From Candidatus Propionivibrio dominans (GTDB lineage Bacteria; Pseudomonadota; Gammaproteobacteria; Burkholderiales; Rhodocyclaceae): a DNA stretch of 64,000 nt. Below, in pieces: positions 37,553 through 49,922 of the stretch; positions within the stretch are counted from its first letter, which is position 1; each line of letters opens with the position of its first letter. The stretch spans positions 50,025 to 114,024 of the forward strand of contig JADJNC010000019.1 of NCBI GenBank assembly GCA_016709335.1. The letters run 5' to 3'. The notes below the pieces were generated by a model. That model had not been told where the DNA came from, made no database searches, and was given only the letters and a program-made list of their open reading frames with translations. The position numbers and the translations under genes were made by a program.

Positions 37553-39196
37553 ATGCAGAACATATACAAGCAGAATCTCGACAAGAACACGGCCAACTTC
37601 ACGCCGCTTTCACCTCTGACTTTCATTGAGCGCACGGCGTATATCTATCCGCAACGGACGGCGGTGATTCACGGTCAGCGCCGCTATACCTGGCTGGAAA
37701 CCTTTACCCGCGCCCGTTGCCTGGCTTCGGCACTGGTCGCCCACGGTATCGTCGAGGGCGATACCGTGGCAGCGATGCTCAACAACACGCCGGAGATGGT
37801 CGAGTGCCACTTCGGCGTGCCGGTAACCGGCGCGGTACTGCATGCGTTCAATACGCGGCTGGATGCCGAAACGGTTGCCTTCATGCTTGAACACGGCGAA
37901 GCCAGGGTGCTGATCACCGATCGCGAGTATTCGGCCACCGTCAAGAAGGCGCTGGCCAAGGTGCAGCGTCCGATCCTGATCATCGATGTCGACGATCCCG
38001 AATACAGTGGCGCGGGCGAACGGCTTGGCTCGATCGACTATGAGCAGTTCCTCGCCGGTGGAGACCCCGACTATCCATGGCAAGGCCCGGACGACGAGTG
38101 GAACGCCATCTCGCTCAATTACACCTCGGGAACCACCGGCAACCCGAAGGGCGTCGTCTATCACCATCGCGGCGTTTATCTTAATGCGCTGAGCAACATC
38201 GTCAGTTGGGGCATGGAACCGCACTCGGTCTATTTGTGGACGCTGCCGATGTTTCACTGCAACGGCTGGTGCTTCGTGTGGACCATGGCCGCCAACGCCG
38301 GTACCAACGTGTGTTTGCGCCGCGTCGACGCGAAGCTGATTTTCGACGCCATCCGCGAGCACGGTGTGACCCATTACTGCGGAGCGCCGATCGTGCATAG
38401 CCTGATGGCCAATGCGCCGCCCGCGCTGCGCGCGGGCATCACGCAAAAACTTTCCGGCCTGATCGCTGCAGCACCGCCTCCGGAAGCGGTGATCGAGCAG
38501 ATGGCCAATATCGGTGTCGACCTGACGCACGTCTACGGTCTGACCGAAACCTATGGACCGGCCGCCGTCTGTGCCAAACACGGCGACTGGGCCGATCAGC
38601 CCCTGGCCAGGCAGGTCGAACTGAACGCCAGACAAGGCGTGCGCTACCACGCACAGGAAGCAATTACCGTTCTCGATCCGTCGGACATGCAGCCGGTACC
38701 CTGGGACGGCGAGACGATGGGCGAGATCATGTTCCGCGGCAACCTCGTCATGAAGGGCTATCTGAAGAACCAGAAAGCCACCGAGGAGTCGTTTGCCGGC
38801 GGCTGGTATCACACCGGCGACCTTGCCGTGATGAACCCCGACGGCTATGTGAAGATCAAGGATCGTTCAAAGGACGTGATCATTTCCGGAGGTGAAAACA
38901 TCTCGTCGATCGAGGTCGAGGACGTGCTCTATCGCCACCCGGCGGTTATCGCAGCGGCTGTGGTGGCCACGCCCGACGAGAAGTGGGGCGAGGTGCCCTG
39001 CGCCTTCCTTGAGTTGCGCGAGGGGGCGACGGTGAGCGAGGAGGAGATCATCGAATTCTGTCGTCAGAACATGGCCCGATTCAAGGTGCCCAAGCGGGTG
39101 ATCTTCAATCCTCTGCCGAGGACGTCGACCGGCAAGATTCAGAAGTATGTGCTGCGCCAACAGGCCAATTCCACCGCCGCAATCTCAAGCAGCTAA
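37553..39196 (+). CDS. Acyl-CoA synthetase (AMP-forming, DmdB/medium-chain type)
   Basis: 547 residues from ATG 37553, chosen for its GGGAGG ribosome binding site; the frame stays open upstream only through the end of alr. The adenylation motifs are intact: YTSGTTGNPKGVVYHHRG, GLTETYGP, GGWYHTGDLAV, DRSKDVIISGGENIS and the catalytic Lys in RTSTGKIQKYVLR. The overall style matches acyl-CoA ligases for medium-chain, methylated or thio-substituted acids. It probably feeds beta-oxidation; the exact acid is not predictable. Confidence 0.92.
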   Translation: MQNIYKQNLDKNTANFTPLSPLTFIERTAYIYPQRTAVIHGQRRYTWLETFTRARCLASALVAHGIVEGDTVAAMLNNTPEMVECHFGVPVTGAVLHAFNTRLDAETVAFMLEHGEARVLITDREYSATVKKALAKVQRPILIIDVDDPEYSGAGERLGSIDYEQFLAGGDPDYPWQGPDDEWNAISLNYTSGTTGNPKGVVYHHRGVYLNALSNIVSWGMEPHSVYLWTLPMFHCNGWCFVWTMAANAGTNVCLRRVDAKLIFDAIREHGVTHYCGAPIVHSLMANAPPALRAGITQKLSGLIAAAPPPEAVIEQMANIGVDLTHVYGLTETYGPAAVCAKHGDWADQPLARQVELNARQGVRYHAQEAITVLDPSDMQPVPWDGETMGEIMFRGNLVMKGYLKNQKATEESFAGGWYHTGDLAVMNPDGYVKIKDRSKDVIISGGENISSIEVEDVLYRHPAVIAAAVVATPDEKWGEVPCAFLELREGATVSEEEIIEFCRQNMARFKVPKRVIFNPLPRTSTGKIQKYVLRQQANSTAAISSS

Positions 39197-39238
39197 AGAG
39201 GGCAAATCAAGACTCCTCCTTCAATCGGGTATCCCAGT

Positions 39239-40603
39239 TTGGCCAAGGCAAAAACCATCTATTCCTGCACCGAATGCGGCGCCAGTGTCCCCAAGTGGCA
39301 GGGGCAGTGCCCCGGTTGCGGCGTCTGGAATACCCTGGTTGAAACGCTTGACGAAAGCGCTCCGGCCAATAACAACCGTTTCGCGGCACTGAGTGGGACG
39401 GCCAGGCTGCAGACGCTCTCGGAAATCGAAGCGCGCGAAGAGGACAGGCTGCCAACCGGTATCGGCGAATTTGACCGCGCGCTCGGTGGCGGGCTGGTAG
39501 CGGGCGGCGTCGTGCTGCTCGGCGGCGATCCGGGAATCGGCAAGAGTACCTTGCTCCTGCAGGCGCTAGCCGAACTGTCCGGCGAACACCACGTTCTTTA
39601 TGTCAGCGGTGAGGAGTCCGGCCAGCAGATCGCCATGCGTTCCCGCCGGCTGTCGCTCGACAGCAAAAAGCTCAAGCTACTGGCCGAAATCAATCTGGAA
39701 AAGATCCTCGCCACGCTGCAATCGCTCAAGCCGCAGGTGGCCGTCATCGACTCGATCCAGACGCTGTGGTCGGATCAGCTCAGTTCGGCGCCCGGATCGG
39801 TCGCCCAGGTGCGTGAATGCGCCGCGCAACTGACGCGGCTGGCCAAGCAGACGGGAATCACCATCATCCTGGTCGGCCACGTGACCAAGGAGGGTGCCCT
39901 GGCCGGGCCGCGCGTGCTCGAGCACATCGTCGATACCGTGCTCTATTTCGAGGGTGACACGCATTCGAGCTTCCGCCTGATTCGCGCGGTGAAGAATCGC
40001 TACGGTGCGGTCAATGAAATCGGCGTTTTCGCGATGACCGACAAGGGGCTGAAGGGGGTGAATAACCCTTCGGCGATGTTTCTTTCGCAACACGGTCAGG
40101 AGGTTCCCGGTTCCTGCGTGCTGGTCACGCAGGAAGGAACGCGACCGCTGCTGGTCGAAATCCAGGCGCTGGTCGACCAGTCGCACGGCAACCCGAGACG
40201 GCTGACGGTCGGCCTCGATGCCCAGCGTCTGGCCATGTTGCTGGCCGTTTTGCACCGCCATGCGGGTATCGTCTGTTTCGATCAGGATGTTTTTGTGAAC
40301 GCCGTCGGCGGCGTCAAGATCGTCGAGCCAGCCGCCGATCTTTCGGTGCTGTTGGCGATTGTTTCTTCATTAAAAAACAAGGCGTTACCGCATAAACTTA
40401 TAGTTTTTGGTGAAGTTGGTCTGGCCGGCGAAATCCGCCCCGCAGCGCGCGGTCAGGAGCGCCTCAAGGAAGCCGCCAAGCTCGGTTTCACGCGCGCGAT
40501 GATCCCGGAGGCCAACAAGCCCAGGCAGCCGATTGCCGGAATCGAGGTGATCGCCGTGCGCAGGGTTGACGAAGCGGTTGAGCGCTTGCGGGAACTGGAT
40601 TGA
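39239..40603 (+). CDS. radA: DNA repair protein RadA
   Basis: 454 residues from a TTG start at 39239 (MAKAKTIYSCTECGA). A four-Cys zinc finger (CTECG and CPGCG) is followed by a RecA-like ATPase with Walker A GGDPGIGKST and a C-terminal Lon-like domain. The RadA signature KNRFG reads KNRYG here. RadA is a hexameric helicase that extends D-loops during recombination. A weak start codon suggests low expression. The 160 bases after it carry a short repeat (GACGCAGAGAACTCAGAGAA). Confidence 0.94.
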   Translation: MAKAKTIYSCTECGASVPKWQGQCPGCGVWNTLVETLDESAPANNNRFAALSGTARLQTLSEIEAREEDRLPTGIGEFDRALGGGLVAGGVVLLGGDPGIGKSTLLLQALAELSGEHHVLYVSGEESGQQIAMRSRRLSLDSKKLKLLAEINLEKILATLQSLKPQVAVIDSIQTLWSDQLSSAPGSVAQVRECAAQLTRLAKQTGITIILVGHVTKEGALAGPRVLEHIVDTVLYFEGDTHSSFRLIRAVKNRYGAVNEIGVFAMTDKGLKGVNNPSAMFLSQHGQEVPGSCVLVTQEGTRPLLVEIQALVDQSHGNPRRLTVGLDAQRLAMLLAVLHRHAGIVCFDQDVFVNAVGGVKIVEPAADLSVLLAIVSSLKNKALPHKLIVFGEVGLAGEIRPAARGQERLKEAAKLGFTRAMIPEANKPRQPIAGIEVIAVRRVDEAVERLRELD

Positions 40604-40764
40604 CATGGTTGATGAACCTCTTTTGACGCAGAGAACTCAGAGAAGGCCAGGTAACTCTTTCTTTTAAATGCCCACGAGGGGTGCGAGGGGATTCAGCGTT
40701 ATCCCCGTCGCCCATCAAGGTCCGAGCGTATCGTCGATTCGCTTGAAGAATTTGTGACCCGTTC

Positions 40765-43300
40765 ATGAGCATGAGCTTTTTCCCCTTTGCCCTGCGCATG
40801 CTGCGCCGCGACGCACGGGCAGGCGAACTTCGCCTGCTGGTGGCGGCGCTGGTGGTTGCCGTCGCGGCGTTGACTGCCGTCGGTTTTTTTGCCGACCGGG
40901 TGCGGCAGGCGCTTGAACGCGAGGCCAATCAACTGCTCGGTGCCGACCTGCTGCTGACGGCCGATCATCCCTGGCCGCCCAGGGTGGCCGCCGATGCACG
41001 CGAACGCGGCCTGGCCGTCGTTGAAACACGTACCTTTCCGAGCATGGTCACGCTCGGGCAGGGCGATGACCTGCGTGCCCAGTTGGCCGAGATCAAGGCC
41101 GTTTCAGACGGGTATCCGCTGCGCGGCAGCCTGCGCATCGCACCCGGACGCAATGCGGCGGATGCGCCGGCCAGAGGCATTCCGGCGCCGGGAATGATCT
41201 GGATCGACGAACGGCTGGCCTCGGCACTGTCGGCAAGCGTGGGCGACACTATCACGGTGGGGCGGCAGTCCTTGCTCGTCGCTGCCGTATTGACGCTGGA
41301 GCCGGATCGCGGGGTCAATTTCTTCAGCGTGGCGCCGCGTCTGTTGATGAATATCGCCGATCTCGAGGCGACCGCTCTGATTCAGCCCGGCAGTCGTATT
41401 TCCTATCGCTTGCTGCTGGCGGGGGAGGTGCCCGCAGTGAATGCATTTCGTTCCCAGGTCGAGAAGTCGCTGGAGCGTGGCGAACGCATCGAGGACGCCC
41501 AGAATGCCCGTCCAGAAATCCGCGCAGCGCTCGAGCGGGCGCAAAAATTCCTCGGCCTTTCCGCCCTGTTGACCGTCGTGCTGGCCGCCGTCGCCGTCGC
41601 CCTGGCGTCGCGTCGTTACATGCAGCGGCATCTTGACCCGTGTGCGGTGATGCGCTGTCTTGGTGCGACACAGGACTTTCTGCTGCGTGTTTATCTTTAC
41701 CAGTTTGCCCTGCTTGGCCTGCTCTCTGCCGTGCTCGGCTGCGTCATCGGCTATCTCGCGCATTTTGTCCTGCATGCCTGGCTGGCGCAACTGCTGACGA
41801 CGCCACTGCCTCAACCCGGCCTGTTGCCGGCGCTGCAAGGCAGTGTCATCGGCGTCATTCTGCTGTTCGGGTTTTCGCTGCCCCCACTGCTTCAACTCAG
41901 GCGTGTATCGACGCTGCGCGTTCTGCGCCGGGAGTTTTCCTCAGGCGCATTGCCGCCATCGGCTTTGCTGGGCAGTTACGCCCTGGGTTACCTCGCGCTG
42001 GCCGGTTTGATGTTCTGGGTGGCTGGAGAAGTCCGTCTGGGTGCCTACATCGTCGGTGGCTTTCCAGCGGCAATGCTTCTTTTTGCACTGGTGGCGCGTG
42101 CGGCGATTCGTCTCGCTGCGCTGTTGCGCGGCGGTGCGCGTTCGCGAACCGGCCAGGGCGGGATCGGCTGGCGCTACGGCCTGGCCAGCCTGGAGCGACG
42201 CTCGGCGGCCAGTGTCGTGCAGATTGTCGCCCTGGCGCTGGGTTTCATGGCGCTGCTGTTGCTGACCGTTACTCGCAACGACCTGCTTGACGCCTGGCGT
42301 CGCGCCATACCCCCCGAGGCACCGAACCGCTTTGTGGTGAATATCCAGCCCGATCAGCTTGACAGCGTACGGCGTACCTTTGCCAACGATGGCATAAGCG
42401 CCGAGTTTGCGCCGATGGTGCGCGGGCGTCTGGCCCGGGTCAATGGGGTCGAGGTCAGCCCGGCAAGTTATGAGGACGATCGGGCCAAGCGCCTGATCGA
42501 CCGCGAATTCAATCTATCCTATCGCCAGGATCTGCCTGAGGGCAATGCGGTGACTGCAGGGCGCTGGTTTGCGGCCAGCGATACGGCGCGGGGTGTAGCG
42601 TCGGTGGAGGAGGGTCTGGCTACAACCCTCGGCCTGAAAGTCGGCGATCAGCTTGAGTTTGTCATCGGCGGAGAGAAAGTTGAAATGCAGGTGCTGGGCC
42701 TGCGCAAGCTGAATTGGGACTCGATGCGGGTGAATTTCTTTGTTGACTCCACCTGCCGTTCTGGAACCGTACTCGGCAAGCTGGATCACGAGTTTCTACC
42801 TGGCGCCTGCCAAGGCCGACTTTGTCAATCGCCTGATACGCGAGTTTCCCAACCTGACGGTGGTCGATGTGGCCGCGATCGTTCGCCAGTTGCAGGCGAT
42901 CATGGATCAGGTGGCGCAGGCCGTTCAGTTCATATTTTTATTTACGCTGGTGGCCGGAATCATCGTGCTCTATGCGGCGCTGGCCTCGGCGGCGGAAGAA
43001 CGCCGCTATGAACTGGCCGTGATGCGTGCGCTGGGCGCACGGCGCGAGCAACTGCGACGCGCCTTGCTTGCCGAATTTGCCGCCATTGGCGGACTGGCTG
43101 GGCTGATCGCCGCGTTCGGGGCGCTGGCGGTGGGTCAGTTTGTCGCGTACCGGGTATTTCAGTTCGAGGTGGCCATCGATTTCTGGTTGTTGCCTGCCGC
43201 GCTGCTCGGCGGCGCACTGCTGGTGACCGCCTCCGGCTGGTTCGCGGCAGCGCGATTGATCGCTACGCCGCCGCTGGAGGCCTTGCGTGCCGGCGGGTAA
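40765..43300 (+). pseudogene. FtsX-type ABC transporter permease, frameshifted near 42740
   Basis: From ATG 40765 the first frame gives about 660 residues of a large MacB/FtsX permease (ALRMLRRDARAGELRLLVAA). It has the first membrane core LTVVLAAVAVALASRRYMQ, AVMRCLGAT and a second domain GLASLERRSAASVVQIVAL. After MRVNFFV the frame is lost; the adjacent frame continues from about 42743 with LTPPAVLEPYSASWITSF to the last three membrane segments and AVMRALGARREQL. The joined protein would have about 845 residues, normal for the family. Such permeases usually pair with a LolD/YbbA ATPase, which is not next to it here. Confidence 0.85.
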
Positions 43301-43308
43301 TATTTGCA

Positions 43309-43358
43309 GTTCTTGGTGAAACTTTGTGTTCTTTGTGCCTTGGTGGTGAAGCTTTTAT
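43309..43358. repeat. Half copy of the CACCAAGA palindromic repeat
   Basis: TTCTTGGTGAAACTTTGTG and TTTGTGCCTTGGTGGTGAA match the right halves of the repeats at 8917-9043 and 10011-10112. It lies between the permease and prmB ends. Confidence 0.75.
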
Positions 43359-43367
43359 CCTATTCTC

Positions 43368-44261
43368 TCAAACCAGGTCTTCGCGACGCAGCAGGAAGAC
43401 GTGCCGATCTCCGGCGCTGGTATCAAGCCAGATAAACGGGATATCGGGGAAGGCCATCTCCAGTTCATCGCGATTGTGCCCAATCTCGACCACCAGCAGT
43501 CCCTCTGTTTTGAGATGACTGGGCGCTTCCCTGAGAATGATGCGTACCAGATCGAGCCCGTCCTTGCCGCCAGCCAGCGCCAGTTCCGGTTCGCGGCGGA
43601 ATTCCTCCGGCAAGGCGGCCATCGATTTGGCATTGACGTAGGGGGGATTGGAAATGATCAAGTCGTACTGCCGCCCCTGGATTCCGGCAAAGCCATTGGA
43701 TTGAACAAGCCTGAGGCGCGTACCCAGTTCGTAATCTTCGACATTGTGCCGGGCCACAGCGAGCGCTTCCGGCGAAAGGTCGACGGCGTCGACCCTGGCT
43801 TCAGGGAAAGCGTGCGCGGCAAGGATGGCCAGGCAGCCGGAGCCGGTGCATAGATCCAGTACGCTACCCACCGCCCACGGATCTTCGACCCACGGGCTGA
43901 GTTGTTCGTGCAGCAACTCGGCGATGTGCGAGCGGGGAACGATCACCCGTTCGTCGACATAGAAACTGTAATCGCCAAGCCAGGCCTCGTTGGTCAGGTA
44001 GGCGGCCGGCAGCCGCTCGCTGATGCGGCGCTCGATCACCTTCAGCAGTGCGGCACGTTCGTCGCCGGTCAGCCGGGCATCGATGAAGGGGTCGAGTTGA
44101 TCGAGGGGCAGATGCAGGGTATGCAGCAGCAGGTAGGCCGCCTCGTCCCAGGCGTTGTCGGTGCCGTGGCCGTAGAACAGGCCGGCCTCGTTAAAACGGC
44201 TGACGGCAAAACGCATCAGGTCGCGTAACGTTGAAAGTTCGCTTTTCGCCTGTTCGAACAT
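43368..44261 (-). CDS. prmB: Ribosomal protein L3 N5-glutamine methyltransferase PrmB
   Basis: 297 residues from the ATG at 44261 (MFEQAKSELSTLRDLM). The upstream in-frame extension lies within dapE and is rejected. SAM-binding motif VLDLCTGSGCLAILAA and the catalytic NPPY in IISNPPYVNAKSM identify it; RFNEAGLFYGHGTDNAWDEA is specific to PrmB rather than PrmC. It methylates a Gln of ribosomal protein L3. It starts next to the dapE stop, probably in one transcript. Confidence 0.95.
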   Translation of the reverse strand: MFEQAKSELSTLRDLMRFAVSRFNEAGLFYGHGTDNAWDEAAYLLLHTLHLPLDQLDPFIDARLTGDERAALLKVIERRISERLPAAYLTNEAWLGDYSFYVDERVIVPRSHIAELLHEQLSPWVEDPWAVGSVLDLCTGSGCLAILAAHAFPEARVDAVDLSPEALAVARHNVEDYELGTRLRLVQSNGFAGIQGRQYDLIISNPPYVNAKSMAALPEEFRREPELALAGGKDGLDLVRIILREAPSHLKTEGLLVVEIGHNRDELEMAFPDIPFIWLDTSAGDRHVFLLRREDLV

Positions 44262-44262
44262 T

Positions 44263-46579
<2,317 letters not shown>

Positions 46580-46625
46580 GAGGCCTCCACCGGGGTCAGG
46601 AAGATTGAAAGGGAATTGAAGAAAA

Positions 46626-47447
46626 TCAGTCGCCGCGCAGCAGATCGTTGATGCTGGTCTTGGCGCGAGTTTTTGCGTCGACCTTCTTGACGATCACGGC
46701 ACAGTAGAGACTGAAGCTGCCGTCCTTCGCCGGCAGGTTGCCGGAGACAACGACCGATCCGGGCGGGATGCGGCCATAGCTGACTTCGCCGGTCTCGCGG
46801 TCGAAGATCTTGGTCGATTGACCGATATAGACGCCCATCGAAAGAACCGAGCCTGCGCCGACGATGACGCCTTCAACCACTTCCGAGCGGGCACCGATGA
46901 AGCAGTTGTCTTCGATGATTGTCGGGTTGGCCTGCAAAGGTTCCAGAACACCGCCAATGCCGACGCCGCCCGAGAGGTGCACGTTCTTGCCGATTTGCGC
47001 ACAGGAGCCGACCGCCGCCCAGGTGTCGACCATCGTGCCTTCATCGACATAGGCGCCGATGTTGACGAAGGAGGGCATCAGCACGACATTTTTTGCCAGA
47101 TAGCAGCCGCGCCGTGCGCCGGCCGGCGGCACAACGCGGATTCCCGAACGGGCGAATCTTTCGGCGTCGTAATTCTGGAATTTTGTCGGCACCTTGTCGA
47201 AGAAACGCATCGCGCCGGCGTCGAGGAGCTTGTTGTCTTCGAGGCGGAAGGAGAGCAGTACGGCCTTCTTGATCCACTGGTGGGTGATCCATTCGCCATC
47301 GATCTTTTCGGCAACGCGCAAACGTCCCTCGTCGAGTTCGCCGAGAACGGCATTGACCGCTTCACCGACCTTGGCAGGCGCGCTGCCGGGTTGCAGGGAA
47401 GCCCGGTTTTCCCAGGCTTCTTCGATGATCTTCTGGAATTGCTGCAT
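46626..47447 (-). CDS. dapD: Tetrahydrodipicolinate N-succinyltransferase DapD
   Basis: 273 residues from the ATG at 47447 ([15 protein letters not shown]); longer in-frame starts lie inside dapC. Left-handed beta-helix hexapeptide repeats run through the centre ([20 protein letters not shown], then [17 protein letters not shown]). DapD transfers succinyl from succinyl-CoA to tetrahydrodipicolinate. It starts 10 bases after the dapC stop. Confidence 0.96.
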   Translation of the reverse strand: MQQFQKIIEEAWENRASLQPGSAPAKVGEAVNAVLGELDEGRLRVAEKIDGEWITHQWIKKAVLLSFRLEDNKLLDAGAMRFFDKVPTKFQNYDAERFARSGIRVVPPAGARRGCYLAKNVVLMPSFVNIGAYVDEGTMVDTWAAVGSCAQIGKNVHLSGGVGIGGVLEPLQANPTIIEDNCFIGARSEVVEGVIVGAGSVLSMGVYIGQSTKIFDRETGEVSYGRIPPGSVVVSGNLPAKDGSFSLYCAVIVKKVDAKTRAKTSINDLLRGD

Positions 47448-47457
47448 GGTGTAGTTC

Positions 47458-48717
47458 CTAAAGTTTTGCGACGAATTGTTGAATACGGTCTGCGGCTTCA
47501 AGGCATTCGGCAAGCGGTGCGACCAGTGCGATGCGCACAAAGCCGGCGCCCGGATTGATTCCTCCGGCCTCACGCGCAAGAAAGCTGCCCGGCAGGACGA
47601 CTACATTATAGTCGGCGACCAGCGCGCGGGCGAAATACGTATCTGCGCCATCCGCAACAGGAACCTGCCGATCAACCCGTGCCCACAAATAGAAACTGGC
47701 ATCGGGCATGCTCGTTCCCAGCACGCCGCTGAGCACAGGCGTCACGGCGGCAAACTTCTCGCGGTACTGGCGCCGGTTTTCGAGCACATGCGCATCGTCC
47801 TTCCAGGCGGCGATACTGGCGGCCTGTATGGCCGGGCTCATCGCGCAGCCATGATAGGTGCGGTAGAGCAGAAATGCCTTGAGGATGGCCGCATCGCCGG
47901 CAACGAAGCCGGAACGCATGCCCGGCACGTTGGAGCGCTTCGAAAGGCTGGAGAACATCACCAGCCGCTCGAAATTGCGCCCGAGCAGTGTGGCCGCCTG
48001 CAGGCATCCGAGCGGGGGCTTTGCCTCGTCAAAGTAGATTTCCGAGTAGCACTCGTCGGAGGCAATGATGAAGCCATATTTGTCGGAAAGCGCAAAAAGC
48101 GTCTTCCAGTCGTCAAGATCGAGCACCTTGCCGGTCGGGTTGCCCGGCGAGCAGACGAAAAAGAGCTGAACCCGGCGCCATTCCTCGTCGCTCAGGCTGT
48201 CGTAAGCGAAGGCAAAGTCGTTTTCCGGCAAAGTATTGAGAAAGCGCAGATCGGCACCGGCGAGGTAAGCCGCGCCCTCGTAAATCTGGTAGAAGGGGTT
48301 GGGGCTAACGACCAGCGGCCGATGGCCCGAGGACGGGTCAATGACGGTCTGCGTAAAGGCGAACAGCGCTTCGCGCGATCCGTTGACCGGGATCACCTGC
48401 GTCTCCGGGTCAATGCCGGCGAGGCCATAACGGCGCTCCAGCCACTCGCTGATGGCGTGGCGCAGGGCCGGTATGCCCAGCGTGGTAGGATAATTCGACA
48501 GACCACCGAGTCCGGCGATCAGCGCCTCCTTGATGAAGGCCGGCGTTGCGTGTTGCGGTTCGCCGATCGACAGCTTGATCTCCCGCAGACCCGGGTTCGG
48601 CGTAACGCCAGCAAAAAGCTGGCGCAATTTTTCAAACGGGTAGGGGTGCAGCTTGCCGAGGAAGGGATTCACTTTGTTTGCACTGGGCTGTATCGGATCG
48701 CTGATTATAAGGGGCAT
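47458..48717 (-). CDS. dapC: Succinyldiaminopimelate aminotransferase DapC
   Basis: 419 residues from the ATG at 48717. A GTG at 48672 (giving [17 protein letters not shown]) matches the usual start of relatives and may be the real one. It is a class I/II PLP aminotransferase with [25 protein letters not shown] and the PLP Lys in [17 protein letters not shown]. It makes N-succinyl-LL-DAP from the keto acid. First gene of dapC-dapD-pilU-dapE-prmB and divergent from the DMT transporter gene seven bases away. Confidence 0.94.
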   Translation of the reverse strand: MPLIISDPIQPSANKVNPFLGKLHPYPFEKLRQLFAGVTPNPGLREIKLSIGEPQHATPAFIKEALIAGLGGLSNYPTTLGIPALRHAISEWLERRYGLAGIDPETQVIPVNGSREALFAFTQTVIDPSSGHRPLVVSPNPFYQIYEGAAYLAGADLRFLNTLPENDFAFAYDSLSDEEWRRVQLFFVCSPGNPTGKVLDLDDWKTLFALSDKYGFIIASDECYSEIYFDEAKPPLGCLQAATLLGRNFERLVMFSSLSKRSNVPGMRSGFVAGDAAILKAFLLYRTYHGCAMSPAIQAASIAAWKDDAHVLENRRQYREKFAAVTPVLSGVLGTSMPDASFYLWARVDRQVPVADGADTYFARALVADYNVVVLPGSFLAREAGGINPGAGFVRIALVAPLAECLEAADRIQQFVAKL

Positions 48718-48723
48718 CGCCTG

Positions 48724-49656
48724 ATGGCGAAAGAATGTACACAACAGCGCACGCAAGAAAGTACCCAAAACGCGGGTAAAGCGCAGCGCGAGACGCGCAC
48801 TGCTGTCCTTTCGCTGCTTACCGGGGCGCTGATCTGGGGCCTGATCTGGTATCCCTACCGGATTCTGCGCGACGCCGGGATCGACGGCATCGTGGCATCG
48901 ACCGCGACCTACGCGGTGGCCTTTATCCTCGGACTCGCGTTTTTTCGCCGTTCGCTGCGCGCTTTTTCTCCCTCGTGGCTCCTGTTCTGGCTGGCGTTGG
49001 CCGCCGGCGGCTGCAATCTCGGCTATGTCCTGGCCACCCTGAACGGAGAAGTGGTTCGCGTGCTGCTGCTGTTCTACCTGGCGCCGCTGTGGACCGTGCT
49101 GCTCTCGCGGTTATTGCTTGGCGAGCGGCTCAAGCGCTTCGGCGTCTTCGTCATTGCGCTGTCGCTGGCCGGTGCGGCAACCATGCTCTGGTCGCCGCGC
49201 GCCGGTCTGCCTCTGCCGCAGGATGCGGCGGACTGGCTCGGGCTGGGCGCCGGCTTCTCGTTCGCCCTGCTCAACGTGCTCTCGCGTCAGGCGCAGGACG
49301 TCACGATCGAAATCAAATCGATGGCGGCCTTCGTCGGCGTGCTGTTCGTCGGTGGGCTGTTGATTCTCTGCGGCGTTGGTCAGCCGAAGATGCCTGCCGC
49401 GCCAGCGGCGTGGCTGCTCATCGCCCTGATCGGCGGCGTGCTGGTGCTGGCCAATCTCGTCGTCCAGTACGGGCTGGCGCGCATCGCTGCCAACCGCGCG
49501 ATAGTCATCATGCTCTCGGAAGTGGGCATTGCCGCACTCTCGTCGTGGCTGCTCGCCGACGAAGCGCTTGGCCTGCGCGAGTGGGTCGGCGGAGCAATGA
49601 TCGTCGCCGCCAGCGTGTTTTCGGCCAGGATGGAAAGTGCGGAGCGAACGCCATAG
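48724..49656 (+). CDS. DMT/EamA family transporter
   Basis: 310 residues from ATG 48724. The frame is open far upstream, but that part is antisense to dapC and is rejected. About ten membrane segments form two EamA repeats (ALIWGLIWYPYRILRDAG in the first, LGLGAGFSFALLNVLSRQA in the second). A hydrophilic N-terminus of about 25 residues precedes TM1. EamA proteins export amino acids or other metabolites; the substrate is unknown. The start codon lies seven bases from the dapC start on the other strand. Confidence 0.88.
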   Translation: MAKECTQQRTQESTQNAGKAQRETRTAVLSLLTGALIWGLIWYPYRILRDAGIDGIVASTATYAVAFILGLAFFRRSLRAFSPSWLLFWLALAAGGCNLGYVLATLNGEVVRVLLLFYLAPLWTVLLSRLLLGERLKRFGVFVIALSLAGAATMLWSPRAGLPLPQDAADWLGLGAGFSFALLNVLSRQAQDVTIEIKSMAAFVGVLFVGGLLILCGVGQPKMPAAPAAWLLIALIGGVLVLANLVVQYGLARIAANRAIVIMLSEVGIAALSSWLLADEALGLREWVGGAMIVAASVFSARMESAERTP

Positions 49657-49763
49657 TTTGATCGAAGGTGTGGGAGCAAGTAAAAACGTAGGTCCTGCAA
49701 ACCTGCGCCGGGCGTCAATGAACATGGGAATTACTAGCACGGTAAATTTTTTCAATAAACCCA

Positions 49764-49891
49764 TCGTGGCCCGAGGCCAGGCTTCGCGCTCATTCCGGCG
49801 AAGGCCGGAATCCAGATTTGTTCATCTGATCAAGATGTTAGAGACTGTTTTGATGAACGAACTGGATTCCGGGTCAAGCCCGGAATGACGG
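49764..49891. repeat. REP/MITE-like element, copy 3
   Basis: Arms TCATTCCGGCGAAGGCCGGA and ATTCCGGGTCAAGCCCGGAA with the shared core CTGATCAAGATGTTAGAGAC. The outer arm (CCCGAGGCCAGGCTTCGCGC) lies on the left side here, the mirror of copies 1 and 2. It fills most of the gap between the DMT and BT1 transporter genes. Confidence 0.88.
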
Positions 49892-49922
49892 TGATGCCAG
49901 GCGTGCTCGCTAGGCGCGACAT

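Noticed and set aside
47476-48723. A 416-residue N-terminal extension of the DMT transporter
   Set aside because: It is antisense to dapC, has no membrane or family features, and the transporter fold starts right after ATG 48724.
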